Below are positions 1 to 5,966 of a DNA stretch of 9,913 bases, one piece after another. Every line of letters starts with the position of its first letter. The first letter of the stretch is position 1. The translations under genes and the position numbers were made by a program. Source of the DNA: an uncultured bacterium (GTDB taxonomy: Bacteria; Planctomycetota; UBA1135; GCA-002686595); assembly GCA_913058555.1 (NCBI GenBank), contig CAJXRJ010000231.1:1-9913 (forward strand), written 5' to 3'. The notes beneath the pieces are model-generated. The model had not been told where the DNA came from, searched no databases, and saw nothing but the letters and a program-made list of their open reading frames with translations.

Positions 1-29
1 GTGGGCTCGGAGATGTGTATAAGAGACAG
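1..29 (+). other. Nextera/Tn5 sequencing adapter remnant (not genomic)
   Basis: The first 29 bases match the 3' part of the Illumina Nextera read-2 transposase adapter. Positions 11-29 are exactly the Tn5 mosaic end AGATGTGTATAAGAGACAG. This is a library-preparation artefact left at the contig edge, so genomic sequence begins at about position 30. It should not be read as a native transposon end. Confidence 0.95.
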
Positions 30-108
30 GGAGTTGGAGGCAGCCAGACTCATCGCTGATCGGCGCAAAGGGCGCCGCGACTGAAGAGGGGGGACCCAAG
101 AACGGAAG

Positions 109-141
109 ACGCCCCCGGCGAGCGCTGCTCGACGGGGGCGT
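109..141 (-). terminator. Candidate intrinsic terminator of the OmpA-like gene
   Basis: ACGCCCCCG (109-117) pairs with CGGGGGCGT (133-141). After a G-A mismatch, CGAGC (119-123) pairs with GCTCG (127-131), leaving a 3-nt loop. Read on the minus strand, the stem is followed by CTTCCGTTCTT, which is T-rich but not a pure T run. It lies about 80 bp past the stop codon at 223-225. Position and orientation fit an intrinsic terminator; the imperfect T tract keeps this moderate. Confidence 0.55.
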
Positions 142-161
142 TGATGGGTCTCGTCCCGCGG

Positions 162-182
162 CCCCGGAAAATCTTTCCGGGG
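162..182 (-). terminator. Perfect 9-bp hairpin 40 bp past the OmpA-like stop
   Basis: CCCCGGAAA (162-170) pairs perfectly with TTTCCGGGG (174-182) around a 3-nt loop. It is the first structure met by transcription leaving the OmpA-like gene. No T run follows it on the minus strand, so it may be an mRNA 3'-end stabilising hairpin rather than a terminator in its own right. Confidence 0.4.
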
Positions 183-222
183 CGCCGGTGGACCAGGCGG
201 GTTATTCCCTTGGGCGAATTCG

Positions 223-987
223 TCAGGAACCCTTCTTCACCACGATCTCGACGCGGCGGTTCTTGGCCTTTTCGGCCTTGGTGTTCGGCGCCACGGGCTT
301 GTATTGCCCATGGCCCACCACGACGAAGCGATCGTCCGGCACGCGTCCCTCGGTCACGAGGAACGAAAGGACGGCCATGGCGCGGGCAATGGAGAGCTCG
401 CGGTTCGAGCCGAACTTCGACTTCGAAATCGGGTCGGAGTCGGTGTGCCCCTCAATGTGGAAGCGTGATGTGGCGGGGAACTCCGACTTGAGCCGCTTGG
501 CGACGGCCTGCAGTGCGGAGCGCCCGTTCGAAGACAGGGACGCCTTCCCGGAGCCGAAGGAGACCTCCGCGGGCACCGAGATCACGGTCTCGCCGGCCCG
601 CTGGTCGGTGGTGATTCCCATGGCCTCAAGCTCCGGGAACGCCACAAACCCGGGTTGGGGCTCATCGGCGGTGTCGTAGCTCGCGGGCACCTGCAGGCGG
701 CTGGAGAGCCCAGCTTCGGCGGCCTCAAGCTTGGCGCGCAGGTCCTCTTTCTCGTAGGAAAGCAGGCTCAGGCGCTCCTGGAGCTCCGTCTTGTCGGTGC
801 GGAGCGTCGAAATCTCGCGGTCGCGATCCTCGATCGCGAGGCGCATTTGGGCCTCGGTCACGCAGCTCGTGAGGGCGGGTACGGCGGCCAAAAGAAGAGC
901 GGCGCGGCTCCAGAATCCGAGGCCCCGTTGGACGGGGCGGCTCGGAACAGCGGTGTTTGTCAGTTGTGCGGTTTCGGACAGATTCAT
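223..987 (-). CDS. OmpA/MotB-domain peptidoglycan-binding lipoprotein
   Basis: The product is 254 residues. After a long N-region, a hydrophobic segment (about 28-39) ends in the lipobox L39-T-S-C42, so it is predicted to be a lipid-anchored envelope protein. Residues about 45-93 are rich in charged and Leu residues and look like a coiled coil. Residues about 134-252 form an OmpA C-terminal (OmpA/MotB/Pal) domain, with GHTDSDPI at 180-187, SNRELSIARA at 194-203, VVGHGQYKP at 223-231 and NRRVEIVV at 243-250. D183 and R202 fit the Asp/Arg pair that binds the diaminopimelate of peptidoglycan in this family. The extra residues between them resemble MotB-type loops. I chose the ATG at 987 because GAGGGG lies 5 nt upstream; a longer frame from 1062 would absorb a stem-loop region and displace the signal sequence. 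Likely role: tethering the outer membrane to the cell wall. No Tol-Pal genes are adjacent, so calling it Pal is not justified. Confidence 0.9.
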   Translation of the reverse strand: MNLSETAQLTNTAVPSRPVQRGLGFWSRAALLLAAVPALTSCVTEAQMRLAIEDRDREISTLRTDKTELQERLSLLSYEKEDLRAKLEAAEAGLSSRLQVPASYDTADEPQPGFVAFPELEAMGITTDQRAGETVISVPAEVSFGSGKASLSSNGRSALQAVAKRLKSEFPATSRFHIEGHTDSDPISKSKFGSNRELSIARAMAVLSFLVTEGRVPDDRFVVVGHGQYKPVAPNTKAEKAKNRRVEIVVKKGS

Positions 988-1031
988 GGGTTCCCCTCGA
1001 TTCAGGAAGCGCATGCCACACCAGCCGGTCA

Positions 1032-1072
1032 CAGCCAGTGAAAGAATCGATGATTCTGTCATTCACCGGCTG
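1032..1072 (-). promoter_or_regulatory. Bulged stem-loop in the leader of the OmpA-like gene
   Basis: CAGCC (1032-1036) pairs with GGCTG (1068-1072), GTGAA (1038-1042) with TTCAC (1062-1066), and AGAATC (1043-1048) with GATTCT (1052-1057) around a GAT loop. There is one A-C mismatch and a 4-nt bulge (1058-1061). A second CAGCCGGT copy (1022-1029) can pair in an alternative fold with ACCGGCTG (1065-1072). It lies 45 nt upstream of the start codon in the 153-bp gap after the prepilin peptidase gene. No T run follows, so a 5'-UTR element or an operator is more likely than a terminator. Function unknown. Confidence 0.4.
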
Positions 1073-1140
1073 TGCTGATGTTGCTGGAGCACCCGCCAAG
1101 GCGGATGCCCTCTGCAAGCCAGCGAATACTTCGCAGGCTT

Positions 1141-2097
1141 TCAGTGGCCAAAGGGCAGCAGCGTCAGCACATCCTTCCAATCGAGGAGCACGATTCCAAT
1201 ACCGAGGGCCAGGTACGGACCAAAAGGTAAGTATCTGCCGACGGCCCGGGCCGTCCGAATGGCCTCTGGAATGCCCCGATTCCCGAGGCGCCGGCGCCGC
1301 TGACGGGTCCTGACGACGTGGTAGAACCGCAGAATGTTGAGCACGCCGAAGATGGACGCGACGACCACGGCGATGATCAAAGCCCCCACAACGCCTTGGG
1401 TTCCGATGAACCCGCCGCCCGCCGCGATGAGCTTCACGTCCCCAAATCCCATGGCCTCCGCCTTGTAGATCCGGGTCCCGATCCAGCCGACGCCGTAGAG
1501 AAAACCGCCCCCTAGGGCCATTCCAGCGGCACATTCGGCCAGGGCGGCGACCCAATCCACAGATCCCCCTCCCGCCATGGCGAGGGCCACGGGCCCACTG
1601 GCGTGAAGGGCCGGCACCAGCGCCGAGGCGACGGGCGCCGCCCACATTCCGCCGATGGAGACCTGGTCGGGGATCTCGTAGCGGTCGAAGTCCACGAAAG
1701 TCGCCACGATCAAGCCCGACAGCACGGTGGAGTGGATCAGCAGGATCCCGAGGTCCTCGGCCGGGGCCATGTACCAAGCCAAATAAAATGCCGCGGCGCC
1801 CAGAATCTCCACCAGTGGGTACCGCCAATGAATCCCCATCTTGCACCCCCGGCACTTGCCCCGTTGGTAGAGCCAGGACAACACCGGGATGTTCTCAACC
1901 CACTCGAGCTGCCGCTCGCAGCCCGGGCAATGGGAGCGAACTGGCTTGAAAATCGACTGATCCTCCAGCGGGAAGCGGTGGATGCAGACGTTGAGGAATG
2001 ACCCAACGAACAGGCCCACAAGGGTCCAGAAGACCCCAAATGGGGCGCTTCCTACGGGAGGGAACGCCAGGAGGGCGGAGGGCTCTAGGAGGGCCAT
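1141..2097 (-). CDS. Prepilin peptidase (type IV leader peptidase, A24 family)
   Basis: This is a 318-residue polytopic inner-membrane aspartic protease of the PilD/GspO type. The family cleaves the leader peptide of type IV pilins and type II secretion pseudopilins, and the classical members also N-methylate the new N-terminus. Visible signatures in order are GSFLNVCIHR (32-41), the zinc-binding cysteine pairs CPGC (57-60) and CRGC (82-85), WRYPLVE (91-97), FVDFDRYEIPD (134-144) and GFGDVKL (217-223), with several hydrophobic segments and YLPFGPYLALG near the C-terminus. The catalytic Asp residues are expected at D136 or D138 and at D220. The tetracysteine motif marks the long, classical form. 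The ATG at 2097 lies 8 bases after the TAA of the upstream lipoprotein gene, with no clear Shine-Dalgarno sequence, which suggests an operon with translational coupling. No pilin or secretin genes are in the window, so whether it serves pili, type II secretion or both is unknown. Confidence 0.95.
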   Translation of the reverse strand: MALLEPSALLAFPPVGSAPFGVFWTLVGLFVGSFLNVCIHRFPLEDQSIFKPVRSHCPGCERQLEWVENIPVLSWLYQRGKCRGCKMGIHWRYPLVEILGAAAFYLAWYMAPAEDLGILLIHSTVLSGLIVATFVDFDRYEIPDQVSIGGMWAAPVASALVPALHASGPVALAMAGGGSVDWVAALAECAAGMALGGGFLYGVGWIGTRIYKAEAMGFGDVKLIAAGGGFIGTQGVVGALIIAVVVASIFGVLNILRFYHVVRTRQRRRRLGNRGIPEAIRTARAVGRYLPFGPYLALGIGIVLLDWKDVLTLLPFGH

Positions 2098-2105
2098 GGG
2101 GGCAC

Positions 2106-4079
2106 TTAGCGGGGTTCGGGGGTCCAGGAGAGGCGCACGCGGTCCAGGAAAGGGGGATCCCAGCGGCCGCGCTTCGGATACACGGTGAGCTCGATTCGGA
2201 GGCGCACGCGCCCCCCCGAACCGCCCGGTTCCATAGCGCCCATCGGCTCGTCGTACCGGACGGCTTGACTGACTCCTTCTTCCGAGAAGGCGCCGGACTC
2301 CACCCGGAGGTACTGGACCTTGACCGTGTCCTTGCCGCCGGGCCGCTCGTAGGCCGTGATTTCAGGGGCTCGCCAGAATCTCGGGGCGGCCACTTTCGGG
2401 GCCGGAGATGAGAACGCCACGAAGGTCAGGGGCTCCCGCAGGGGGTTTTCGATGGGCTCGTCGATGATCAACGGCGGATCGACATTCGCCCTGGCCCTTG
2501 GGTCCCGGTGATGCGGCAGCTCGAACCCGCCTCCCTTGCCGAGCAGCCACAGCTGCCCTGGCGCAGCCTTCGGCCGACCGCGACCGCGGATCCAGCCACC
2601 CGCAACCAGCAAGAGAGGCGTATCCACGTCAATCTTCCCGCGCACGACGAGGTCCCCCCCGGCGATCACCACGGTCCAAGGCTGGTTGCTCTCTTCTGCC
2701 ATCTTCAGCCAATCGGAAAGGGATTCCATGGACGCCGCCCCTGCCGACACCATCTGACCGCTCTCCTCCCACATGGGCACGCGGGCTTCCGTTGTCCGTC
2801 GGATTAGGTCTCCTTCCAGATCGATGCGCCCCTGGGCACGGATCACCACAAGGCCCTTTGGCGGCAGCAGAAGCTCCTCCCCCGCCGGGATCCGAACCCG
2901 CGTGCCATGGAGGCTGGTTTTGCCCATGGCTCCCTGAAGTGTCAGTGATCCATCGCTTCCATTCCCTGCCGCTCTGGGATACCGAATCTCCACCCTCCCG
3001 GTCTCGCCCCAGAAGGCGGTTCCGGACGAGGACAGGTCGAGGACGGTGGCATGCTCGTCCGCGTTCATGAAATCGAACTCGAAGCTCTCCGGCTTCTCTG
3101 AGCCAGCCACATCTCGCCGCGCCGCCCAGAACTTCACGCTGATCGGTGGCGCCCCCCCCGAGAAATCCACGAGGCGCGTGGCTTCTGCCCCCACGCGGCG
3201 CCGCAACTCAAAGGGTACAGGCATGCCGCTGCTGTCAATCGGCAGCCGTGAGTCGGGCACGAATCGAAGCAACGCACCGGCCTCTGAGTAGGGAACCGCC
3301 GCGTTCTCGGCGAAATTGGAAACGAGCGAGACGGACCGTATCAGCGTCGACTCCGGCTGACGCAATCCACCCTCGGGCATCCGACTCCCCTGGGATCGGA
3401 AGGCGCGCACAATCTCAAACTCCATTGGATCCAGAGACCGCGGATCCAGCGGTTCGGGACATCGCACCAGCAAAGGCTCGTCCCATTCGATGGGGAGCGA
3501 CTCCGAAGAGCCCACCTCCCCGGGCTTGATCACGAGGGGCCGCGTCAGATCCGGAGATCCGTCACGGAAGAGCGTCGACGATTCGCCCGAATCCTGGACC
3601 CAAGGCGTCAACGGGCAAGGAACCCGGAGCGGCCTCCCCAGCCGATTCCCGTCAATGGACTGTATGCACGCGGCGCTTGGATACCCCTTGAGCACGAGTT
3701 CGTAACTCCGACCCGGTACCCATCCCCCGTCTGACAGGTCGGGCCTCCTCACCGCCCGAGGCCGGAAGGTGAGCGTGCGCCCTGAAATGATCAGCCGCCC
3801 CGGCGCCTCCTCCCCGCTCTCCACGTCTAGGACTCGGACGGTCTGGTCATTGACCGTGGTCCCATCGATGGCCTCGGAGAACGTGAGCACGACGTCGTCG
3901 TTGAGGAGCAGGGGAGCGCCGGAACGAAGGTGTGCTACATCCCGAAGCTCCAACCGAGCGGGGAGCCCCGCGTCTTGGCCGCAGGCGGCTAGGAGACTGG
4001 CGAAGGCGCAGGCTAGGGGCCACGGGAGCCGTGGGGTTGGCGGTCTGGGCGTGCCTGGAGTGGCTGACTCGGTGGGCAT
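2106..4079 (-). CDS. Predicted lipoprotein with SbsA-type Ig-like domain and beta-rich repeats
   Basis: The product is 657 residues. A hydrophobic stretch from about residue 19 ends in the lipobox L30-A-A-C33, predicting lipid anchoring after export. Residues about 44-155 look like an SbsA-type (Big_5) Ig-like domain, with NDDVVLTFSEAID at 60-72, a LTFRPRAV strand at 103-110 and GRSYELVL at 123-130. A second, more diverged Ig-like unit may span about 190-320. Residues about 345-520 contain short alternating hydrophobic strands, such as GLVVIRAQGRIDLEGDL (409-425) and GGDLVVRGKIDVD (474-486). These resemble units in the 1192-residue lipoprotein at 5373-8951. The function is not recognised; a structural or adhesive surface role is inferred from architecture alone. 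The ATG at 4079 is the only sensible start before the signal sequence, but it lacks a visible Shine-Dalgarno sequence. Only about 40 bp separate it from the left end of an insertion sequence, so its native promoter may have been displaced. It probably shares a transcript with the prepilin peptidase gene downstream. Confidence 0.85.
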   Translation of the reverse strand: MPTESATPGTPRPPTPRLPWPLACAFASLLAACGQDAGLPARLELRDVAHLRSGAPLLLNDDVVLTFSEAIDGTTVNDQTVRVLDVESGEEAPGRLIISGRTLTFRPRAVRRPDLSDGGWVPGRSYELVLKGYPSAACIQSIDGNRLGRPLRVPCPLTPWVQDSGESSTLFRDGSPDLTRPLVIKPGEVGSSESLPIEWDEPLLVRCPEPLDPRSLDPMEFEIVRAFRSQGSRMPEGGLRQPESTLIRSVSLVSNFAENAAVPYSEAGALLRFVPDSRLPIDSSGMPVPFELRRRVGAEATRLVDFSGGAPPISVKFWAARRDVAGSEKPESFEFDFMNADEHATVLDLSSSGTAFWGETGRVEIRYPRAAGNGSDGSLTLQGAMGKTSLHGTRVRIPAGEELLLPPKGLVVIRAQGRIDLEGDLIRRTTEARVPMWEESGQMVSAGAASMESLSDWLKMAEESNQPWTVVIAGGDLVVRGKIDVDTPLLLVAGGWIRGRGRPKAAPGQLWLLGKGGGFELPHHRDPRARANVDPPLIIDEPIENPLREPLTFVAFSSPAPKVAAPRFWRAPEITAYERPGGKDTVKVQYLRVESGAFSEEGVSQAVRYDEPMGAMEPGGSGGRVRLRIELTVYPKRGRWDPPFLDRVRLSWTPEPR

Positions 4080-4118
4080 TGGTAGATGAGAGGGATCGGA
4101 GGGAACGATCGCAAGCCA

Positions 4119-4121
4119 AAT
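4119..4121. repeat. Possible 3-bp target duplication AAT, left copy (right copy 5375-5377)
   Basis: If the inverted repeats are taken to end at GAA/TTC, both sides of the element are flanked by AAT in direct orientation. Three bases can match by chance and the boundary could be one base further out, so this is only a candidate. Confidence 0.3.
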
Positions 4122-4164
4122 GAACTGACGTCGGGCGCTGTTGATCCGTTCAAAGAGAATGGGC
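4122..4164 (+). repeat. Left terminal inverted repeat of the insertion sequence
   Basis: It begins GAACTGACGTCG and ends AGAATGGGC (4156-4164). Between these blocks TGT and TCCG also recur in order in the right end, with gaps. A further AATGGGC copy at 4182-4188 lies 24 bp inside and may be a subterminal transposase-binding site. Confidence 0.65.
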
Positions 4165-4248
4165 CTAACCCGTGCAACCTCAATGGGCTCCGACAGTCAT
4201 CACCAGTGATTAGGCCGCTTGCCTTGCCGCTACCCCAAAGACTGCCCG

Positions 4249-5307
4249 ATGTTCCACCCGCCACGCTGCCCCTTCGTCGACTGCGATCGGCACCGGCACC
4301 CCGAGCCAAGCTTCTACACCCGGCACGGCTACTATCGCGCCCAATGCCGAGCTCATCCGATCCCCCGCTTCCGATGCCGAGCCTGCGAGCGCACCTTCTC
4401 CCGGCAGACGTTCCACTCTAGCTATCGGGATCAAAAGCCCCACCTCAACTCGTCCGTCTTGAACCTGCTCTGTTCAGGCATTGGGTTTCGACAGACTGCC
4501 CGCGTTCTCAAGTTGACTCCGAACAACCTCGTCGCGAAGGCACGCAAGATCTCGCGTCATGTGGCCCGGCTGGATCAGAACCTCAAGGACCGAGTCGCTC
4601 TCCTCGATGAGGCTGCCCCAAGCGTTGCCCCCCTGGAGCTTCAGATGGACGAATTCGAAACGTACGAGTCTCGCCGAAACACACGCCCGATTTCCATCCC
4701 CGTCGTGATCGATCCTGTTTCTCGATTCAGGTTCGCCGCAATCCCCGCGCCTATTCGCCCGCGGGGCACCATGACGATCGCTCGAATCGCTGCAATTGCG
4801 GAGGAAGAGCGCCGATACGGCCCAAGGCAAGACCTGTCTGCGGAGGCATGTATCGCAGCATTCCAAGCCGCCGCGGATACCCGGCCGGCCGCCTCGACGG
4901 TGATTGTCGGTACCGATTGCAAGACAACCTATCCTGGCTTCATCGCCAAGGTGTTTTCGGGCCGCAAGGTCTACCATCAACAAACCGCGAGCGTCAGATC
5001 GAGAGGAGCAGGAACACCGCTCTTCGCGATTAATCACACGGAGGCGATCCTCCGTGATCACGTAGGTCGTCTTCGACGGAACTCCTGGCTAGTGTCCAAG
5101 AAGCAACAATACCTCGACCTGCACCTTCGACTGATCAACGGTTTTCGCAACTGGCTGCGCCCTCGCTTCAACACGGATACGAGAACCCCTGCGCAAATCG
5201 CAGGCTTCGCGACTCGCCCACTGAAAATGGCTGAGCTGCTGGGATGGCGGCAAGACTGGGCGGCCCTGAGTCCATCACCGTTCACCCCGATCTGTGCCCT
5301 TCACTGA
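4249..5307 (+). CDS. IS1-like transposase (zinc ribbon, HTH, DDE)
   Basis: The product is 352 residues from the ATG at 4249. Residues 7-46 carry a zinc-ribbon pattern, C7-x4-C12 and C43-x2-C46, with the typical FRCRACERTFS context. Residues about 80-101 (GIGFRQTARVLKLTPNNLVAKA) form a helix-turn-helix. The catalytic part shows the DDE triad seen in IS1-like enzymes: D133 in LQMDEFETYE, D223 in VIVGTDCKTTY, and E265 in NHTEAILRDHVGRLRR, followed by the WLVSKKQQYLDLHLRLINGF helix. The frame is intact with no frameshift, unlike the two-frame InsA/InsB arrangement of classical IS1, so the element may still be active. An upstream TTG at 4219 would add ten residues including two more cysteines; neither start has a good Shine-Dalgarno sequence. 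The enzyme would bind the flanking inverted repeats and catalyse transposition. Confidence 0.9.
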   Translation: MFHPPRCPFVDCDRHRHPEPSFYTRHGYYRAQCRAHPIPRFRCRACERTFSRQTFHSSYRDQKPHLNSSVLNLLCSGIGFRQTARVLKLTPNNLVAKARKISRHVARLDQNLKDRVALLDEAAPSVAPLELQMDEFETYESRRNTRPISIPVVIDPVSRFRFAAIPAPIRPRGTMTIARIAAIAEEERRYGPRQDLSAEACIAAFQAAADTRPAASTVIVGTDCKTTYPGFIAKVFSGRKVYHQQTASVRSRGAGTPLFAINHTEAILRDHVGRLRRNSWLVSKKQQYLDLHLRLINGFRNWLRPRFNTDTRTPAQIAGFATRPLKMAELLGWRQDWAALSPSPFTPICALH

Positions 5308-5317
5308 CAGGCCGGCA

Positions 5318-5356
5318 GTGGTCCGAGCTGCCCATTCTGACGAAGGCCCGGACCAC
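5318..5356. repeat. Subterminal inverted repeat inside the right IS end
   Basis: GTGGTCCG (5318-5325) and CGGACCAC (5349-5356) are perfect complements with a 23-nt spacer that contains the GCCCATTCT block of the terminal repeat. It could be a paired transposase-binding site, or it could fold as a hairpin past the stop of the 1192-residue lipoprotein gene. No T run follows on either strand, so a terminator role is weakly supported. Confidence 0.45.
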
Positions 5357-5374
5357 ACGGAACGGCGTCAATTC
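5330..5374 (-). repeat. Right terminal inverted repeat of the insertion sequence
   Basis: Read on the minus strand it begins GAATTGACGCCG and ends AGAATGGGC, collinear with the left repeat apart from a net 2-nt gap. Its outer end supplies at least two bases of the stop codon (5373-5375, TGA on the minus strand) of the 1192-residue lipoprotein gene. Confidence 0.65.
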
Positions 5375-5966
5375 AATAGTGATACGGGATGCGGAAGTAG
5401 TTCAGGCCCGGCCTCGCCCGATCGATCACCTCCTGCGAGATCCCCCCCCCAACCGCATTGATATCGAATTCGAACTTCACCCGCACGAAGTCCCACGCAC
5501 GCCCATTCAGATCACGAATATCAGTCGCAAAATTCGCGACGTTGCCACCGCTCAGAAGATCCCCCGGAGCCGTACCGGGCTCACCCGTCACCCCGTTCAC
5601 AACGGCCGCGTCAAACGAGATCTTGATCGACGTGCCGTCGGGATAGGCATCCGCAATACCAGCGGCCTCAAGCCGAAAGAAGAAGGGCACGAGCTCTACT
5701 TCTATCCCCACAAGTCTGAGCTGCTCTGAGAAGACATCGCCACGGGGATCCACGAAGACGGTAAACACACCAGCGGCTTCCCCAAAGCTCGCCGACTGAA
5801 CAAGGAACTCTTCAACACGATCGTCAGCCGCCCGAATACGAAGGGCGAACTGATCCATCAGGGAAGGATTCGCTCGGAAGATCCCATCGACGGACGACCC
5901 CGCAAACGAAACAGCTCCCCGGGCCGCATCGGCCGAAGGCAAAGCGCCACCGATGCTGAGTCCTGC
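5373..5966 (-). repeat. Paralogous C-terminal domain, copy 1 (copy 2 at 9315-9913)
   Basis: This segment encodes LSIGGALPSAD through RIPYHY. It aligns almost without gaps to the last roughly 200 residues of the partial gene at the right edge, with shared blocks VELVPFFFRLEA, FDAAVVN-VTG, SGGNVA-F, WDFVRVKFEF and RPGL-YFRIPY. Similarity is also visible in the DNA, for example CGCACGAAGTCCCA near 5483 and 9424 on the plus strand. The two copies are direct repeats about 3.9 kb apart. Confidence 0.85.

Larger units (their letters stand above)
30..222. other. Intergenic region downstream of the OmpA-like gene; hairpins only
   Basis: I see no coding sequence here. The stretch holds three inverted repeats: a small one at 61-77 (CGGCGC / GCGCCG), a strong two-part stem at 109-141 and a perfect 9-bp stem at 162-182. 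The open frames running into it from the right are shadows of the GC-rich gene at 223-987. Confidence 0.6.
4122..5374 (+). mobile_element. Insertion sequence, about 1.25 kb, with an IS1-like DDE transposase
   Basis: A single transposase gene is enclosed by long imperfect inverted repeats: 4122-4164 on the left and 5330-5374 on the right. The outer parts GAACTGACGTCG and GAATTGACGCCG differ at 2 of 12 positions, and the inner AGAATGGGC block is identical on both sides. The gene runs plus while all host genes run minus. The ends were found by eye and could be off by a few bases. The IS family cannot be fixed without a database comparison; the transposase looks most like IS1-type DDE enzymes carrying an N-terminal zinc ribbon. 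Confidence 0.75.

Noticed and set aside
1..29. Native transposon end at the left edge
   Set aside because: It is the engineered Tn5 mosaic end with Nextera adapter bases, a library artefact.
988..1062. Longer OmpA-like protein starting at 1062
   Set aside because: The ATG at 987 has a good ribosome-binding site and gives a signal sequence nearer the N-terminus; the extension runs through a stem-loop.
725..1855. Long minus-strand frame of 376 codons overlapping the OmpA-like and prepilin peptidase genes
   Set aside because: It is Arg/Gly-rich and frame-shifted relative to two genes with clear family motifs; a high-GC shadow.
4219..4248. TTG start giving a ten-residue longer transposase
   Set aside because: Possible, but TTG is rare and has no good Shine-Dalgarno sequence; the zinc-ribbon cysteines are all kept when starting at the ATG at 4249.
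4474..5061. Minus-strand frame of 195 codons within the IS
   Set aside because: It overlaps the transposase gene, whose zinc ribbon and DDE motifs are clear; no motif of its own.
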